Below are positions 52,046-62,961 of a stretch of 64,000 nucleotides of DNA, piece by piece. Below the pieces are notes generated by a model. The model saw only the letters and a program-made list of their open reading frames with translations, did no database searches and was not told the DNA's origin. Position 1 is the first letter of the stretch; the number at the start of each line of letters is the position of its first letter. A program made the translations under genes and the position numbers. The DNA is from Kazachstania africana CBS 2517 (lineage: Eukaryota > Ascomycota > Saccharomycetes > Saccharomycetales > Saccharomycetaceae), in NCBI RefSeq assembly GCF_000304475.1, contig NC_018941.1, forward strand, positions 868,001-932,000. The letters are read 5' to 3'.

Positions 52046-53385
52046 TGCATCAATGCAGTTTATTAGTGAATAACTTGACTTGATTTAGCTAATCTGAAGT
52101 GAATTTTATTTATCTAGTCAATTGACTTATATATACATACTTATTTCGAAACCAGAAAAGAAATATAACAATAAAAATTCAGGAACTAAGTAAAATATAC
52201 ATGAATGAGTCCCATTTGAAGCCAATTAATGCTAAATTCTATATTGCATATGGGATGGGGTTAAGATCCTTCTATTTGGTCCCGGCTTGAAGAAGAAAGA
52301 AAGCCAACGAATCAAGCTACGATGCTTTTTCTGTTGAAGAAATCCTTCTCGATGACATTGAGAGAATTTCCACGCAGCTACGCAAAATATTCACCCTCAT
52401 GTGGCCCATTTAGTATATTGAGAGTTATTTTTATATTTATCGATTAGCATACGCCTAAAGCCTATTTTTGGCCAGAATTACCGTGTGGTAGCTTCTGTTA
52501 CGCAAGCAATATACAAGATGTTCGGAGTGGAAAGAATTAGACCTCAGTACAACCGAATGATGACAAGAAATGATTAAAGAAAAGTATAGTGAGAACACGA
52601 CACAGACTCGGCTGTTTTGATTTTTGATTAGGAGGTAAGTCAAGTAAACGGAAAATACTCAAGATATTATTCATTATTCAGAAAACTATTACGCTTCCAC
52701 GGATATGCGCTGTTTTCACCCACGCAATATGTAATGCCCTCTCCTTCCATGAATTACGGGAATTTTTTTGTCAGTAACACGCATTTGAAGTTCTACAATA
52801 AAAATGACGCAGCGTAGTTTCCGAAAGTTTTACTTTTTAGGCATCTCGAGACCTGAAAGGGCATAAACTACCACTTTAACTTAGCTCAAGACTGGTCAAC
52901 GCTGCTAGGAGAGGGCAGTTGACGGAATTTACTTCTTCTGATCTGTGCATGGGCCCATAAAGAGTGTTAGTAGAAAAAATAATGTGAGGCAATCCCCTCA
53001 GAGCCTTTGGGGATGAGCCTTGATTTTCGTGACATGAAGCTTTTTCGAACTCTTTACAGTCTTATTACCTGATTAATTTCTCTAAGTTTTCTTATAACAA
53101 GGAATGTGAACTGAGTGGGGTGTAGGATAGTGGGCAAATCATTAATGGCGATTGCTGCGGGCTAAATTCCGAATTCGAACATTAAGTTAACTCAACTTTT
53201 GAACGATTTTTCAGGATTATCCTAAAAGATATCACTCTCATTGGAGTTCGAGTGCCATCTATGGATGTATTTCGCTTGCAATTCATCTAGGAAAGTCTTC
53301 ATTATATCTATATGTTCAATCTTGTATATATTGAAAATAAAATAAAGAGGGATTAATAAAAATTCATTCATTACGTTAAGGTAAC
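52046..53385. other. 1.3 kb spacer between RIE1 and enolase
   Basis: RIE1 promoter plus the enolase 3' end, one boundary of the inverted block. It contains a strong hairpin at 52987-53020, listed separately. No ORF above 62 codons was found, and no known RNA was recognised. Confidence 0.6.
52987..53020. repeat. Interrupted 10-bp stem-loop
   Basis: AGGC-a-ATCCCC pairs with GGGGAT-ga-GCCT around an 11-nt loop, giving a GC-rich hairpin in otherwise AT-rich spacer. It could belong to an unannotated structured RNA on either strand. Confidence 0.6.
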
Positions 53386-54696
53386 TTATAATTTAGAACC
53401 GTGTTGGAACTTGTCACCGGCGTAGATAGCCTTGTCACCTAATTCTTCTTCAATTCTTAACAATTGGTTCAATTTAGCTAATCTTTCAGATCTAGCTGGA
53501 GCACCAGTCTTGATTTGACCGGTTCTTAAACCAACGACTAAGTCAGCAATGAAGACATCTTCAGTTTCACCAGATCTGTGAGAAACCATAACACCCCAGC
53601 CAGCAGCGTAAGAATCTTGAGCGGCTTTGATGGATTCGGATAAAGTACCAATTTGGTTAACCTTTAATAATAAAGCGTTAGCAGCCTTCTTTTCAATAGC
53701 GGTGGCAATTCTAGCTGGGTTGGTGACAGTTAAATCATCGGCAACAATTTGGATACCAGCAGTCTTGAAGAAGTGAGACCAAGCTTCCCAGTCATCTTCA
53801 GCGAATGGATCTTCAATAGAAATAATTGGGTACTTCTTCATTAATCTGTGGTATAAGTCAGCTAATTCTGGGCCGGATAGCCATTTAGATTTATCAGAGT
53901 TTGGATTCTTGAAATCTAAATCGTACTTACCATCTCTGAAAAATTCGGAAGAGGCACAATCTAAACCGATCTTAACCTTACCATCGTGGCCAGCAGCCTT
54001 GATAGCATCAACAATTAAGTCTAAAGCTTCTTCAGGGGTTTGAATGTTTGGAGCAACACCACCTTCATCACCAACATTACCAGCAGAAGCACCATATCTC
54101 TTCTTGGTTAGAGACTTTAAGTTGTGGTAGACTTCAGAACCGATTCTTAAAGCTTCAGCAAAACTCTTGGCACCAGTTGGAGCAATCATGAATTCTTGTA
54201 AAGCTAAAGCACCACCAGCGTGAGAACCACCGTTTAAGACGTTTAAGAATGGAACTGGTAAGACATTGTTGTCCTTAGAGTTGGAAATTTGGGCCAAGTG
54301 AACGTACAATGGAACATTCTTTTCGGCAGCGGCGGCTCTAGCGGCAGCTAAGGAAACACCTAAAATAGCGTTAGCACCTAACTTAGATTTGTTTGCAGTA
54401 CCGTCTAACTTGATTAAGAAGTCATCGACAGCCTTTTGGTCTTTGACATCAATATTAGCCTTGACGAAGGCTGGGGCAATGACACTGTTAACGTTGTTAA
54501 CAGCGTTTAAGACACCCTTACCTAACCATTTAGATTTGTCACCATCTCTCATTTCTAGAGCTTCGTGAACACCGGTAGAAGCACCGGATGGGACAATGGC
54601 TCTGAAAACACCTTTTTCGGTGGTTAATTCGACTTCGACGGTTGGATTACCACGAGAATCGTAAACAGATCTAGCGTAAACTTTAGAGACGGTCAT
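53386..54696 (-). CDS. ENO1: Enolase
   Basis: Converts 2-phosphoglycerate to phosphoenolpyruvate in glycolysis and the reverse in gluconeogenesis; a cytosolic homodimer using Mg2+. The 436 residues match yeast enolases. The N-terminal domain start [24 protein letters not shown], the Mg ligands in [10 protein letters not shown] and [11 protein letters not shown] and VADDLTVTN, and the catalytic Lys in [14 protein letters not shown] are all present. Codon bias is extreme. ENO1 and ENO2 of S. cerevisiae are equally placed on the two tracks; adjacency to PUP2 and GCN5 supports ENO1. Upstream is a Rap1/Gcr1-like cluster. Confidence 0.98.
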   Translation of the reverse strand: MTVSKVYARSVYDSRGNPTVEVELTTEKGVFRAIVPSGASTGVHEALEMRDGDKSKWLGKGVLNAVNNVNSVIAPAFVKANIDVKDQKAVDDFLIKLDGTANKSKLGANAILGVSLAAARAAAAEKNVPLYVHLAQISNSKDNNVLPVPFLNVLNGGSHAGGALALQEFMIAPTGAKSFAEALRIGSEVYHNLKSLTKKRYGASAGNVGDEGGVAPNIQTPEEALDLIVDAIKAAGHDGKVKIGLDCASSEFFRDGKYDLDFKNPNSDKSKWLSGPELADLYHRLMKKYPIISIEDPFAEDDWEAWSHFFKTAGIQIVADDLTVTNPARIATAIEKKAANALLLKVNQIGTLSESIKAAQDSYAAGWGVMVSHRSGETEDVFIADLVVGLRTGQIKTGAPARSERLAKLNQLLRIEEELGDKAIYAGDKFQHGSKL

Positions 54697-55194
54697 TATT
54701 AGATTATTGATGTTTTGTTGTGTTGACTACTGTGTAATTGATTCAAAACAATACAGTTATGACAGAAGGTACAATATGGAAATGAAAAATTTATAGCGTC
54801 CAAGAAACCTTTCATTACAAGATTAAGGAATATAGATTTCCTTTTATATGTAAAAATTTCCACACATTACGCAGATTGAAACTAACCCTTGGAATAGAGC
54901 ATTAAAACAAGTAGGTAGTGTGTAGTAGTAAAATTTGCATTAACTAATTGATTGATCGATGAAATTAACACGTTAGTTCTGTTTAACTTTAATGTGAAAA
55001 ATTTCAGGTGATTTATTCTTCAGGACTGCCCTTCTCTTGGCACTTACAAGAAACTGGGAGTGACACGAGGCTCTTGGTGTATAGATTTTGTTAATTTAGT
55101 GGATGCCCGAAAAGCGATTTTGCTTGGGTAATTTAATTGCCTCGGAGTTGTTAGGATTGTGGAGTCTGTTGAACTTGGAGTGATTGGGTGGGAT

Positions 55195-55234
55195 GCGTAT
55201 GGGGAGGAAGCGCTAGTTGCCCTTTTCGCTTCCG
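55195..55234 (-). promoter_or_regulatory. Candidate Rap1/Gcr1 UAS of enolase
   Basis: A Rap1-like TGCGTATGGGGA (three mismatches to the consensus) is adjacent to GGAAG (55207-55211) and CTTCC (55230-55234), the Gcr1 core in both orientations. It lies about 500 bases upstream of the enolase start, similar to the UAS distance in yeast enolase genes. Confidence 0.35.
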
Positions 55235-55541
55235 GCTTGAAGAGATGGGTTACTGGGTGAAAACAAGGATGGAATTTGTTGCTATGGGTCAGCTTGGTCC
55301 TGCATTTAAGATGCGTACGAAGTTGTAATGACTGATGGACACACCCTCTGTCAAGTGATTGGAGAACCAAACCAGTCAATTTCCAAACAAGAAAAGCTGT
55401 CTTGTGACAGTAGAAAACCTTTCAGGTACTGGAAATATGTGGCTTCGTTGTTTGCCAATGTAGCCTAACCAACTTGTCTTGGAATTCAAGTTAATCATAT
55501 ATATTTATTCATCTAATAAATTTATTTGTTGAACGGTCTTT

Positions 55542-55548
55542 TTACCCG
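55542..55548 (+). promoter_or_regulatory. Reb1 core between enolase and PUP2
   Basis: TTACCCG followed by G matches the core Reb1 site. It could insulate the two divergent promoters. Confidence 0.45.
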
Positions 55549-55653
55549 GACTTGTATATTTTTCAAGCTTTAGGCCTCGAAGGACTAGTTGTTTGTTAGT
55601 GAGAGAGGCGAGAAAAAAAATAATGTGGTAACAGGTATATGGCTATAGATGAA

Positions 55654-55662
55654 GGTGGCAAA
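55654..55662 (+). promoter_or_regulatory. PACE box (Rpn4 site) of PUP2
   Basis: GGTGGCAAA is a perfect proteasome-associated control element, 108 bases upstream of the PUP2 start. It is the standard position for Rpn4 feedback control of proteasome genes. Confidence 0.8.
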
Positions 55663-55769
55663 TAAGGAAAAATCGAAAAGCAGGTTCACTGTTATCACAA
55701 TTGACACATCCTCTGTACTCTAACGCAAAAGATACAAATCATATATAAATAAAATACATTCCGGCTACG

Positions 55770-56552
55770 ATGTTCTTAACAAGAAGTGAATATGATCGTG
55801 GTGTAAGCACGTTTTCTCCAGAAGGTAGACTATTTCAAGTCGAGTATTCATTAGAAGCAATTAAATTGGGTTCTACTGCAGTAGGCATCTGTACCAGTGA
55901 AGGTGTAGTACTTGGTGTGGAGAAAAGAGCCACATCTCCTTTATTAGAATCTGATTCCATTGAAAAAATTGTCGAAATCGATCGTCATGTTGGTTGTGCC
56001 ATGAGTGGATTAACCGCAGATGCCCGTTCTATGATTGAACATGCACGTGTTGCTGCTGTTAGTCACAATTTATACTACGATGAAGACATAAAAATTGAAT
56101 CTCTAACTCAATCCGTTTGTGATTTGGCTTTAAGGTTCGGTGAAGGTGCATCCGGTGAAGAAAGACTAATGTCAAGACCCTTTGGTGTTGCATTATTAAT
56201 TGCTGGCTATGATGCAGATGATGGATACCAACTTTTTCATGCAGAACCCTCCGGAACTTTCTATCGCTACAATGCTAAGGCAATCGGTTCAGGTTCGGAA
56301 GGTGCTCAATCTGAATTACAAAATGAATGGCACTCATCATTGACTTTAAAAGAAGCAGAACTCCTAGTATTGAAGATTCTAAAGCAAGTAATGGAAGAAA
56401 AATTAGATGAAAATAATGCTCAATTGAGTTGCGTCACAAAGAGTGACGGTTTTAAGATATATTCTGATGAAAAAGTTGCTGAAATTATAAAAGATTTGAA
56501 AGAACAAGAAGCTCAGGAAAACCCTGAGGAACACGATATTGAAATGTCATGA
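55770..56552 (+). CDS. PUP2: 20S proteasome alpha5 subunit
   Basis: Alpha-ring subunit of the 20S core, also contacted by Rpt1/Rpt5 tails. The 260 residues equal the S. cerevisiae length. The proteasome alpha signature [33 protein letters not shown] is at residues 8-40, with the alpha5-specific region [20 protein letters not shown]. As an alpha subunit it has no catalytic Thr. A perfect Rpn4 box lies upstream. It is convergent with GCN5, with 84 bases between stops. Confidence 0.98.
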   Translation: MFLTRSEYDRGVSTFSPEGRLFQVEYSLEAIKLGSTAVGICTSEGVVLGVEKRATSPLLESDSIEKIVEIDRHVGCAMSGLTADARSMIEHARVAAVSHNLYYDEDIKIESLTQSVCDLALRFGEGASGEERLMSRPFGVALLIAGYDADDGYQLFHAEPSGTFYRYNAKAIGSGSEGAQSELQNEWHSSLTLKEAELLVLKILKQVMEEKLDENNAQLSCVTKSDGFKIYSDEKVAEIIKDLKEQEAQENPEEHDIEMS

Positions 56553-56636
56553 AGTATAAAATTATATATACGTCTCTATAGTACTTACAAAACACATTAC
56601 AACATACACGCCTGTAATTGGACCCTACTTATTTCA

Positions 56637-58028
<1,392 letters not shown>

Positions 58029-58302
58029 TTATAATATTACAGAGATGAATAATACCAGCACTAAGACTGCAGCTCTTATCTAATGTTAGTATTATTTCAA
58101 GCTTATTTCAGCTATCAACCTTCCATTATTTACCTTTCGAAAATTTCCAGAATTTGATGTTCGTATTTAGTGATGTGCACCCGTTTACTGGGAGCCTGCA
58201 AAGACAGATAAGTTCAGAGAATGGTCAGTGAAAGTGATAAGCTTCTGCTTTTATGTGCTATATATGCTTTAACTATGACAGTCTCCAGATCATGTAACCT
58301 GA

Positions 58303-59862
58303 TTAATCTTGTTCTTCGATTTCTGCTTCTTCGTCCAAAGCTAAGTCATCTAACTCGTCTAACAGCTCATCAACATCAACCTTTGGGGCTTCTTCATCAT
58401 CAGAAAATTCATTTTCCTCTTCGCCTTCAATATCTTGATTTGCCATGCCGGTTTTATACAAGTTAACATTATGTCTTAAATCTTCATCTTCTTCCAATTG
58501 TTCTAAGAATAATTCATAATCCTTTTCAGCACGTTCCATTTCTTGTTTTTCAACTTTAGAACTAGTGTAATCATGAGATGCTACAATATCGCCATGTTCC
58601 TTAGCCATTCTCTTCAATTTCCAATTTCTACTCTTCTTAGCCTTCTTTGGATACAATTTCTTGACTAAAACGACATCTGGAACGTAATCATATTTCAAAC
58701 TATCAAATAAATCAGAATTATAGTTAGAGTTCGCAATAAAATAACCCATGACACTATCACCAGCATGCAAAATACCACCAAGATGAGTTTTAACATAATA
58801 TTCTTGATCATTCACACCTAAATCAGAAGCTCTAGCAATGGTAACGTCTGCAAGCACACGGTTTCCAGCAGATTTATTGGTTAGTTCCACATCAAGGACG
58901 ATAAACTCTACTAACTGAGAAACGTCAGCCAATGCACTGAATGGTGTCCTCCAGTAAACTTGAGCAGATAGATCTGCAGTCTGTAAAGTAGTTGGGTCCA
59001 AAAATTGAACTGTGGTAGAGACTTTAGAACAAAGAACAAACTGAGAAATGTTACCTAAAGCTTTAGAGATTTTCTTTGGTAGGACTACTAAATCATCTTT
59101 ACAGATTGGTACAAGTTCAACTGAATATGAAAATTTGTAAGATGAAGTGCCTGTATGTGAGTCCTGGGAAACTAATTCCTCTGATTTTTTAAACTTAACT
59201 GGAACATTTGAATTCAAAAAATCGACCATCTTCACTGCATGATTTTTTTGCTCATAAAAGAAATCTAACCCATCTTTGGCTTCTTTGATAGAAATAGTAT
59301 CGACATGAGCATTATTTTTCAAAATCAACTGTTCCAAATAAAGAAAAGTTCTTTTATGAGGAACTTTTTGCCTGATCTGTACGGTAGCCTTCCATGTGTT
59401 GGCTGTAAAGGACCTCGCACAATCCCGACATTGCATAGCTACAACTACGTACTCAACTTCGAATGTTTGCTGGATGATCGTGTTCATCATAGCCTCCCCT
59501 TGGACAGTAACCTTGACTTTGATACGTCTTGAGTGAGGTTCAGTCCATATAAATGATGCATCAATCAATCTGACTTTATTCAAGCCCTTTAGACGTCTTA
59601 AGCAAATTGCTAATAACTCTCTTGACTCTAGATTAGCTCTAACCCACTGTCCTGGAGGTTGAAGCCACCTTTCACAGTCTCTACAAAAGGAAACGTTTGC
59701 TTCTCTAGGGATATCTTTGGTGATATCAGCTCTCAATTTTATACAATCGTAACACATAACCAGTCCCTGAGAACCATCAATTGGAGTACCACATTCGCAG
59801 CAAAGCATGGTGGCTCTAGGAGTTTTTGGATCGGTATGGTTTGTTAATTGACTAGTACTCAT
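58303..59862 (-). CDS. NMD3: Nmd3, 60S subunit nuclear export adaptor
   Basis: Binds nascent 60S subunits and carries the leucine-rich export signal read by Crm1. The 519 residues match S. cerevisiae (about 518). The N-terminal zinc-binding region has CxxC pairs (CCECGTPIDG, CYDC, FCRDCERW, CRDCARSF). The C-terminal part has the acidic region (EGEEENEFSDDEEAP) and a leucine-rich stretch (VDELLDELDDLALDEE) in the place of the export signal. The Crm1 partner gene is at the other end of this window. A PAC core (GATGAG, 59962-59967) lies about 100 bases upstream. In S. cerevisiae NMD3 is on chromosome VIII beside DBP8. Confidence 0.97.
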   Translation of the reverse strand: MSTSQLTNHTDPKTPRATMLCCECGTPIDGSQGLVMCYDCIKLRADITKDIPREANVSFCRDCERWLQPPGQWVRANLESRELLAICLRRLKGLNKVRLIDASFIWTEPHSRRIKVKVTVQGEAMMNTIIQQTFEVEYVVVAMQCRDCARSFTANTWKATVQIRQKVPHKRTFLYLEQLILKNNAHVDTISIKEAKDGLDFFYEQKNHAVKMVDFLNSNVPVKFKKSEELVSQDSHTGTSSYKFSYSVELVPICKDDLVVLPKKISKALGNISQFVLCSKVSTTVQFLDPTTLQTADLSAQVYWRTPFSALADVSQLVEFIVLDVELTNKSAGNRVLADVTIARASDLGVNDQEYYVKTHLGGILHAGDSVMGYFIANSNYNSDLFDSLKYDYVPDVVLVKKLYPKKAKKSRNWKLKRMAKEHGDIVASHDYTSSKVEKQEMERAEKDYELFLEQLEEDEDLRHNVNLYKTGMANQDIEGEEENEFSDDEEAPKVDVDELLDELDDLALDEEAEIEEQD

Positions 59863-60197
59863 TTTGCAGGTTGATTTAGTGTAGTTTGTTGCAGCCCAAA
59901 GAAAGTGATATGAGTTTCTTGAATATCATCGCTTATTAAGAATTTACGCCTTCCCTCCTTCGATGAGCACGGCAAAATCAAAAAAGAAAATGATATCACT
60001 ATACCGTATACGTAGACTTACAAACATGCAATACCCGAAGTTATGTATGTTGAGTTGTGTACTTCTTGAGTTAGCTTCATATTCTGTAGTAATGCAGTAT
60101 GAGTTAGAAGTATCCATTATACAAAAGTAAATTAAATATATGCAACTGGAAACAATTGCAGAAAAATGCGAATATTACCTGCTTCAATGAAGTGTCA
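59863..60197. other. NMD3 promoter / NOP19 3' region
   Basis: About 335 bases. The PAC-like CGATGAGCA (59961-59969) is the only motif noted. Confidence 0.5.
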
Positions 60198-60788
60198 TCA
60201 TCTCTTTTTTTTGCCATTGAATAGTAGTCCAAAAGATTTTTTCACTGATTTTTCTGTTCGAGAATCATCCTCACTGTCACTATTATTATCAGGGATATTG
60301 GCAGACTGAGCCGTCTTTTTTACCCCAAGCTTTTCATTTTCGATTTTGAACCTTACATTGGTTCTCAGATCTTTTCTAATCTTATGTTTTAACGCAACCA
60401 TGGACTTAGAATCATCTTTGGCCACTCTATAAAGTGAATTTCTCTGCGCCGAATCAAGCTTTCTCTTCTTCTTTTTCGACAGAGTATTTACCTTCTTGTC
60501 ACTTTCAATAAATTCTCCTATCGTGTGGATATCACCATCATTCGAGGCTACCCCATTGTCATGGGTGCTCAGATCCAGTCCGCCACCTATATGCATCACG
60601 GGTAAATTGAAAAACGCCTGTTTACTATCCTCTAGTTCATCATGTTTGCCGTCTATTTTACTCCCACTGCTTCCATTTTCCGCTGAGTCCTCCAGCCAAC
60701 TCAACACTTTAGACTTCGTATTGTTGAAAGAAAATTGAAGCTTCGCCTGTAACTCCAGCTTTTCTTGGATCTCCTTTGCCCTACTCAT
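60198..60788 (-). CDS. NOP19: Nop19, SSU-processome component
   Basis: Small nucleolar protein of the 90S pre-ribosome required for pre-rRNA cleavage at A0, A1 and A2 (40S pathway). The 196 residues equal what I know for S. cerevisiae Nop19 (YGR251W). The start MSRAKEIQEKLELQAKLQ, the LPVMHIGGGL and DIHTIGEFIESDKKVNTLSKKKKRK blocks and the basic C-terminal half match the family. The promoter has a perfect PAC and a perfect RRPE. In S. cerevisiae NOP19 lies between RIE1 and GCN5; here it is between NMD3 and DBP8. Confidence 0.9.
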   Translation of the reverse strand: MSRAKEIQEKLELQAKLQFSFNNTKSKVLSWLEDSAENGSSGSKIDGKHDELEDSKQAFFNLPVMHIGGGLDLSTHDNGVASNDGDIHTIGEFIESDKKVNTLSKKKKRKLDSAQRNSLYRVAKDDSKSMVALKHKIRKDLRTNVRFKIENEKLGVKKTAQSANIPDNNSDSEDDSRTEKSVKKSFGLLFNGKKKR

Positions 60789-60855
60789 TATCTATATTTC
60801 CGCTAGTCTAGCATTCTAATGATTAACAGCTAAAGAATACGCTTCTTCAAACTTA

Positions 60856-60865
60856 AATTTTTCAT
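60856..60865. promoter_or_regulatory. RRPE upstream of NOP19
   Basis: AAATTTTTCA, the exact reverse complement of TGAAAAATTT, lies about 70 bases upstream of NOP19 and 4 bases from a PAC element. Confidence 0.65.
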
Positions 60866-60869
60866 TTTG

Positions 60870-60879
60870 CGATGAGCTT
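60870..60879. promoter_or_regulatory. PAC element upstream of NOP19
   Basis: GCGATGAGCT, a full PAC consensus (Pbf1/Dot6/Tod6 site), paired with an RRPE as in typical ribosome-biogenesis promoters. Confidence 0.7.
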
Positions 60880-61007
60880 CGGATTCCTCTTTTTTTTTTC
60901 ACTTCTCTCTTTTACAAGGCCCACTCCTGTGTATGTATTTACTGTCAACAGCACATACTGTTACAAAGACTCCATATTAAATCTATCCAATATATATATA
61001 TACCTAT

Positions 61008-62315
61008 TTATGATCTTAAACTTTTATCGTTCATCATATTTTTCCTTCTTTGAATTTTTCTCCTTTCACCAAAGTTTTCTTTTTCCATTTCCATCAGTGA
61101 TTCTCTCTTGGCTTTCGTAACCTTTACCAATGCTTTTCTAATGACAGCAGTATCATGAACTTTGTCACATTCAGTCATTTTCTTGTTTATACGCTCTTCA
61201 ATAGCCGCGATTCTAGACACATCTCTTGGAGTAATGAAGGAAATCGCATCACCACTTTTACCAGCACGAGCAGTACGACCTGATCTATGAATATAAGTAT
61301 CAGGATCGCTGGGAATGTCATAGTTCACTACTAATTCTACAGTAGGAATATCTAAACCTCTAGATGCTACATCAGTAGCAATCAAAATTCTAGCTGCATT
61401 AGCACGAAATCTATGTAAAGAGTTGGTTCGTTCTTGTTGTGACATTTGAGAATGCAGTGATGCGACTCTTAAATCAAGATGCTTCAAAGTTTTTCGCAAT
61501 ACTTCTGCAGTAGCAGTTCTATTTACAAATATGATGACATTGGAATTAATGTAATTCTCGCAGGTTAAAAGTTGATATAGATACGCTTCTTTGACATGCT
61601 CGGGAATCAAAATATACTCCACCTTTAAAGTAGAAGGAATAGCAACCTTATCGACACTTTCAACTTGATATGCAAAAATCGGTAACTTACCGCCCTTGGC
61701 TGGCGCGTTTTGTAACGCTCTAACCTGATCTGTAATGGTAGCGGTAAATAGTAAAGTTTGTCTGGCATTTTTATCTGGTAAGGCACCAATGCATGTACTC
61801 AAATCCTTTGCAAATGTGTCGTTCAACAAAAAATCAGCTTCATCGAGAACTAAATACTTAGCCCTCTTTAAACCACCTACAGTGTCCTCACCACTATTTA
61901 GAATATGATGTGCTAGTCTCCCTGGTGTTGCGATAATAAAATGCGGTTTTCTCTGAAGCTCGATAGCTTGGTTCACAATACTCTCACCACCTACAATTAA
62001 CGCGACTCTAATGTTCATACTACTACCTAATGCGGTAAATTGCTCAGCTATTTGCATCGCTAATTCTCTAGTAGGAGTCAGAACGACGCCAAACATACCA
62101 CAAGGATCTTCAGACCACCTGGCTAACATTGGTGCAGCAAACGTAATAGTTTTACCAGAACCTGTTTTTGCTCCGCCAATACAATCTCTTCCCTTCAAAA
62201 TTTCTGGAATACAATGCGATTGAATCGTTGTTGGTTGTGTAATCTTCATAGCCCTCAACGAGTCCAAAAGCCATTTAGAAAGACCTAGTTGCTTGAAACT
62301 TGTTATATCAGACAT
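61008..62315 (-). CDS. DBP8: Dbp8 DEAD-box RNA helicase
   Basis: ATP-dependent RNA helicase of the SSU processome, activated by Esf2 and needed for 40S production. The 435 residues compare with about 431. The motifs in order are Q-motif FKQLGLSKW...QPTTIQ, I AKTGSGKT, Ia PTRELA, Ib TPGR, II DEAD, III TAT (TAT is also the form in S. cerevisiae Dbp8), IV VIIFVN, V ATDVASRGLD and VI HRSGRTARAG. The start ATG is at 62315; the codon before it is GTG. A perfect RRPE (62412-62422) lies about 97 bases upstream. Confidence 0.97.
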   Translation of the reverse strand: MSDITSFKQLGLSKWLLDSLRAMKITQPTTIQSHCIPEILKGRDCIGGAKTGSGKTITFAAPMLARWSEDPCGMFGVVLTPTRELAMQIAEQFTALGSSMNIRVALIVGGESIVNQAIELQRKPHFIIATPGRLAHHILNSGEDTVGGLKRAKYLVLDEADFLLNDTFAKDLSTCIGALPDKNARQTLLFTATITDQVRALQNAPAKGGKLPIFAYQVESVDKVAIPSTLKVEYILIPEHVKEAYLYQLLTCENYINSNVIIFVNRTATAEVLRKTLKHLDLRVASLHSQMSQQERTNSLHRFRANAARILIATDVASRGLDIPTVELVVNYDIPSDPDTYIHRSGRTARAGKSGDAISFITPRDVSRIAAIEERINKKMTECDKVHDTAVIRKALVKVTKAKRESLMEMEKENFGERRKIQRRKNMMNDKSLRS

Positions 62316-62411
62316 CACAGTGTTATTTAATCACAGGTATTGATATTCTGAGTGGTTGTTCTTATAAGACTGCAATAACAGATTTTGAGATGACCTGTGA
62401 TTTTTTTTTAT

Positions 62412-62422
62412 TGAAAAATTTT
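62412..62422 (+). promoter_or_regulatory. RRPE upstream of DBP8
   Basis: TGAAAAATTTT, a perfect RRPE, about 97 bases upstream of the DBP8 start. Confidence 0.6.
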
Positions 62423-62804
62423 GCGTAATATTATAAGAGCGAAAATGAAAAGCTTAGCAGAGTGCTATGCGCACTCGATAGAGAGAAGCACACATAGGAT
62501 TTCTATCCTTGTCTTGAAGTATGAATCCTCTATGACAGGCGTATTATTTAACTTTAGTTCCATACAGATGAATGGCTGAAAGAACAAATATCTTAAATCT
62601 TACGCTCCTTGTCATATCGTAAAAAATCCTGCCTTGAACTCAAATAAACAGACACCCCCCCCGGACCACTTGATCTATTTCTCTTCTTTGTAAGATTGGC
62701 TATGAACTTAATAATGGATTACTTATGTTAATAACTCTATCGCTGTCGAATGTTCACGGCTTAAGATGGCTTACTCGGTCAAAATATTAAATCCGATTTA
62801 TTAC

Positions 62805-62814
62805 GCGATGAGCA
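62805..62814 (+). promoter_or_regulatory. PAC element in the DBP8 / OYE-like spacer
   Basis: GCGATGAGCA, a full PAC consensus lying 490 bases from DBP8 but only about 150 from the OYE-like gene. It probably belongs functionally to DBP8, if to either gene. Confidence 0.4.
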
Positions 62815-62961
62815 AAAGATTCAGCCTCTCCAAGGATAGTAGATGGATATAAATAGTAGATAACTATCGCACACTTTGAACACTGGTTATATCAACCAAG
62901 GCAACATAATAATTTGTTGTTTTTGTTAGATACTACCACGTTTCTCATAAGACATTTTATA

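Larger units (their letters stand above)
54697..55769. other. Divergent enolase-PUP2 promoter region (1.1 kb)
   Basis: It contains a candidate glycolytic UAS (55195-55234), a Reb1 core (55542-55548) and an Rpn4 PACE box (55654-55662). A 111-codon minus-strand frame at 55044-55379 overlaps the UAS and has no family resemblance. Confidence 0.6.
62316..62961. other. Divergent DBP8 / OYE-like promoter region
   Basis: About 645 bases holding the DBP8 RRPE, a C8 run near 62656 and a PAC element (62805-62814) closer to the OYE-like gene. Nothing else was recognised. Confidence 0.5.

Noticed and set aside
55044..55379. 111-codon minus-strand ORF upstream of enolase
   Set aside because: It overlaps the candidate enolase UAS and has no recognisable motif.
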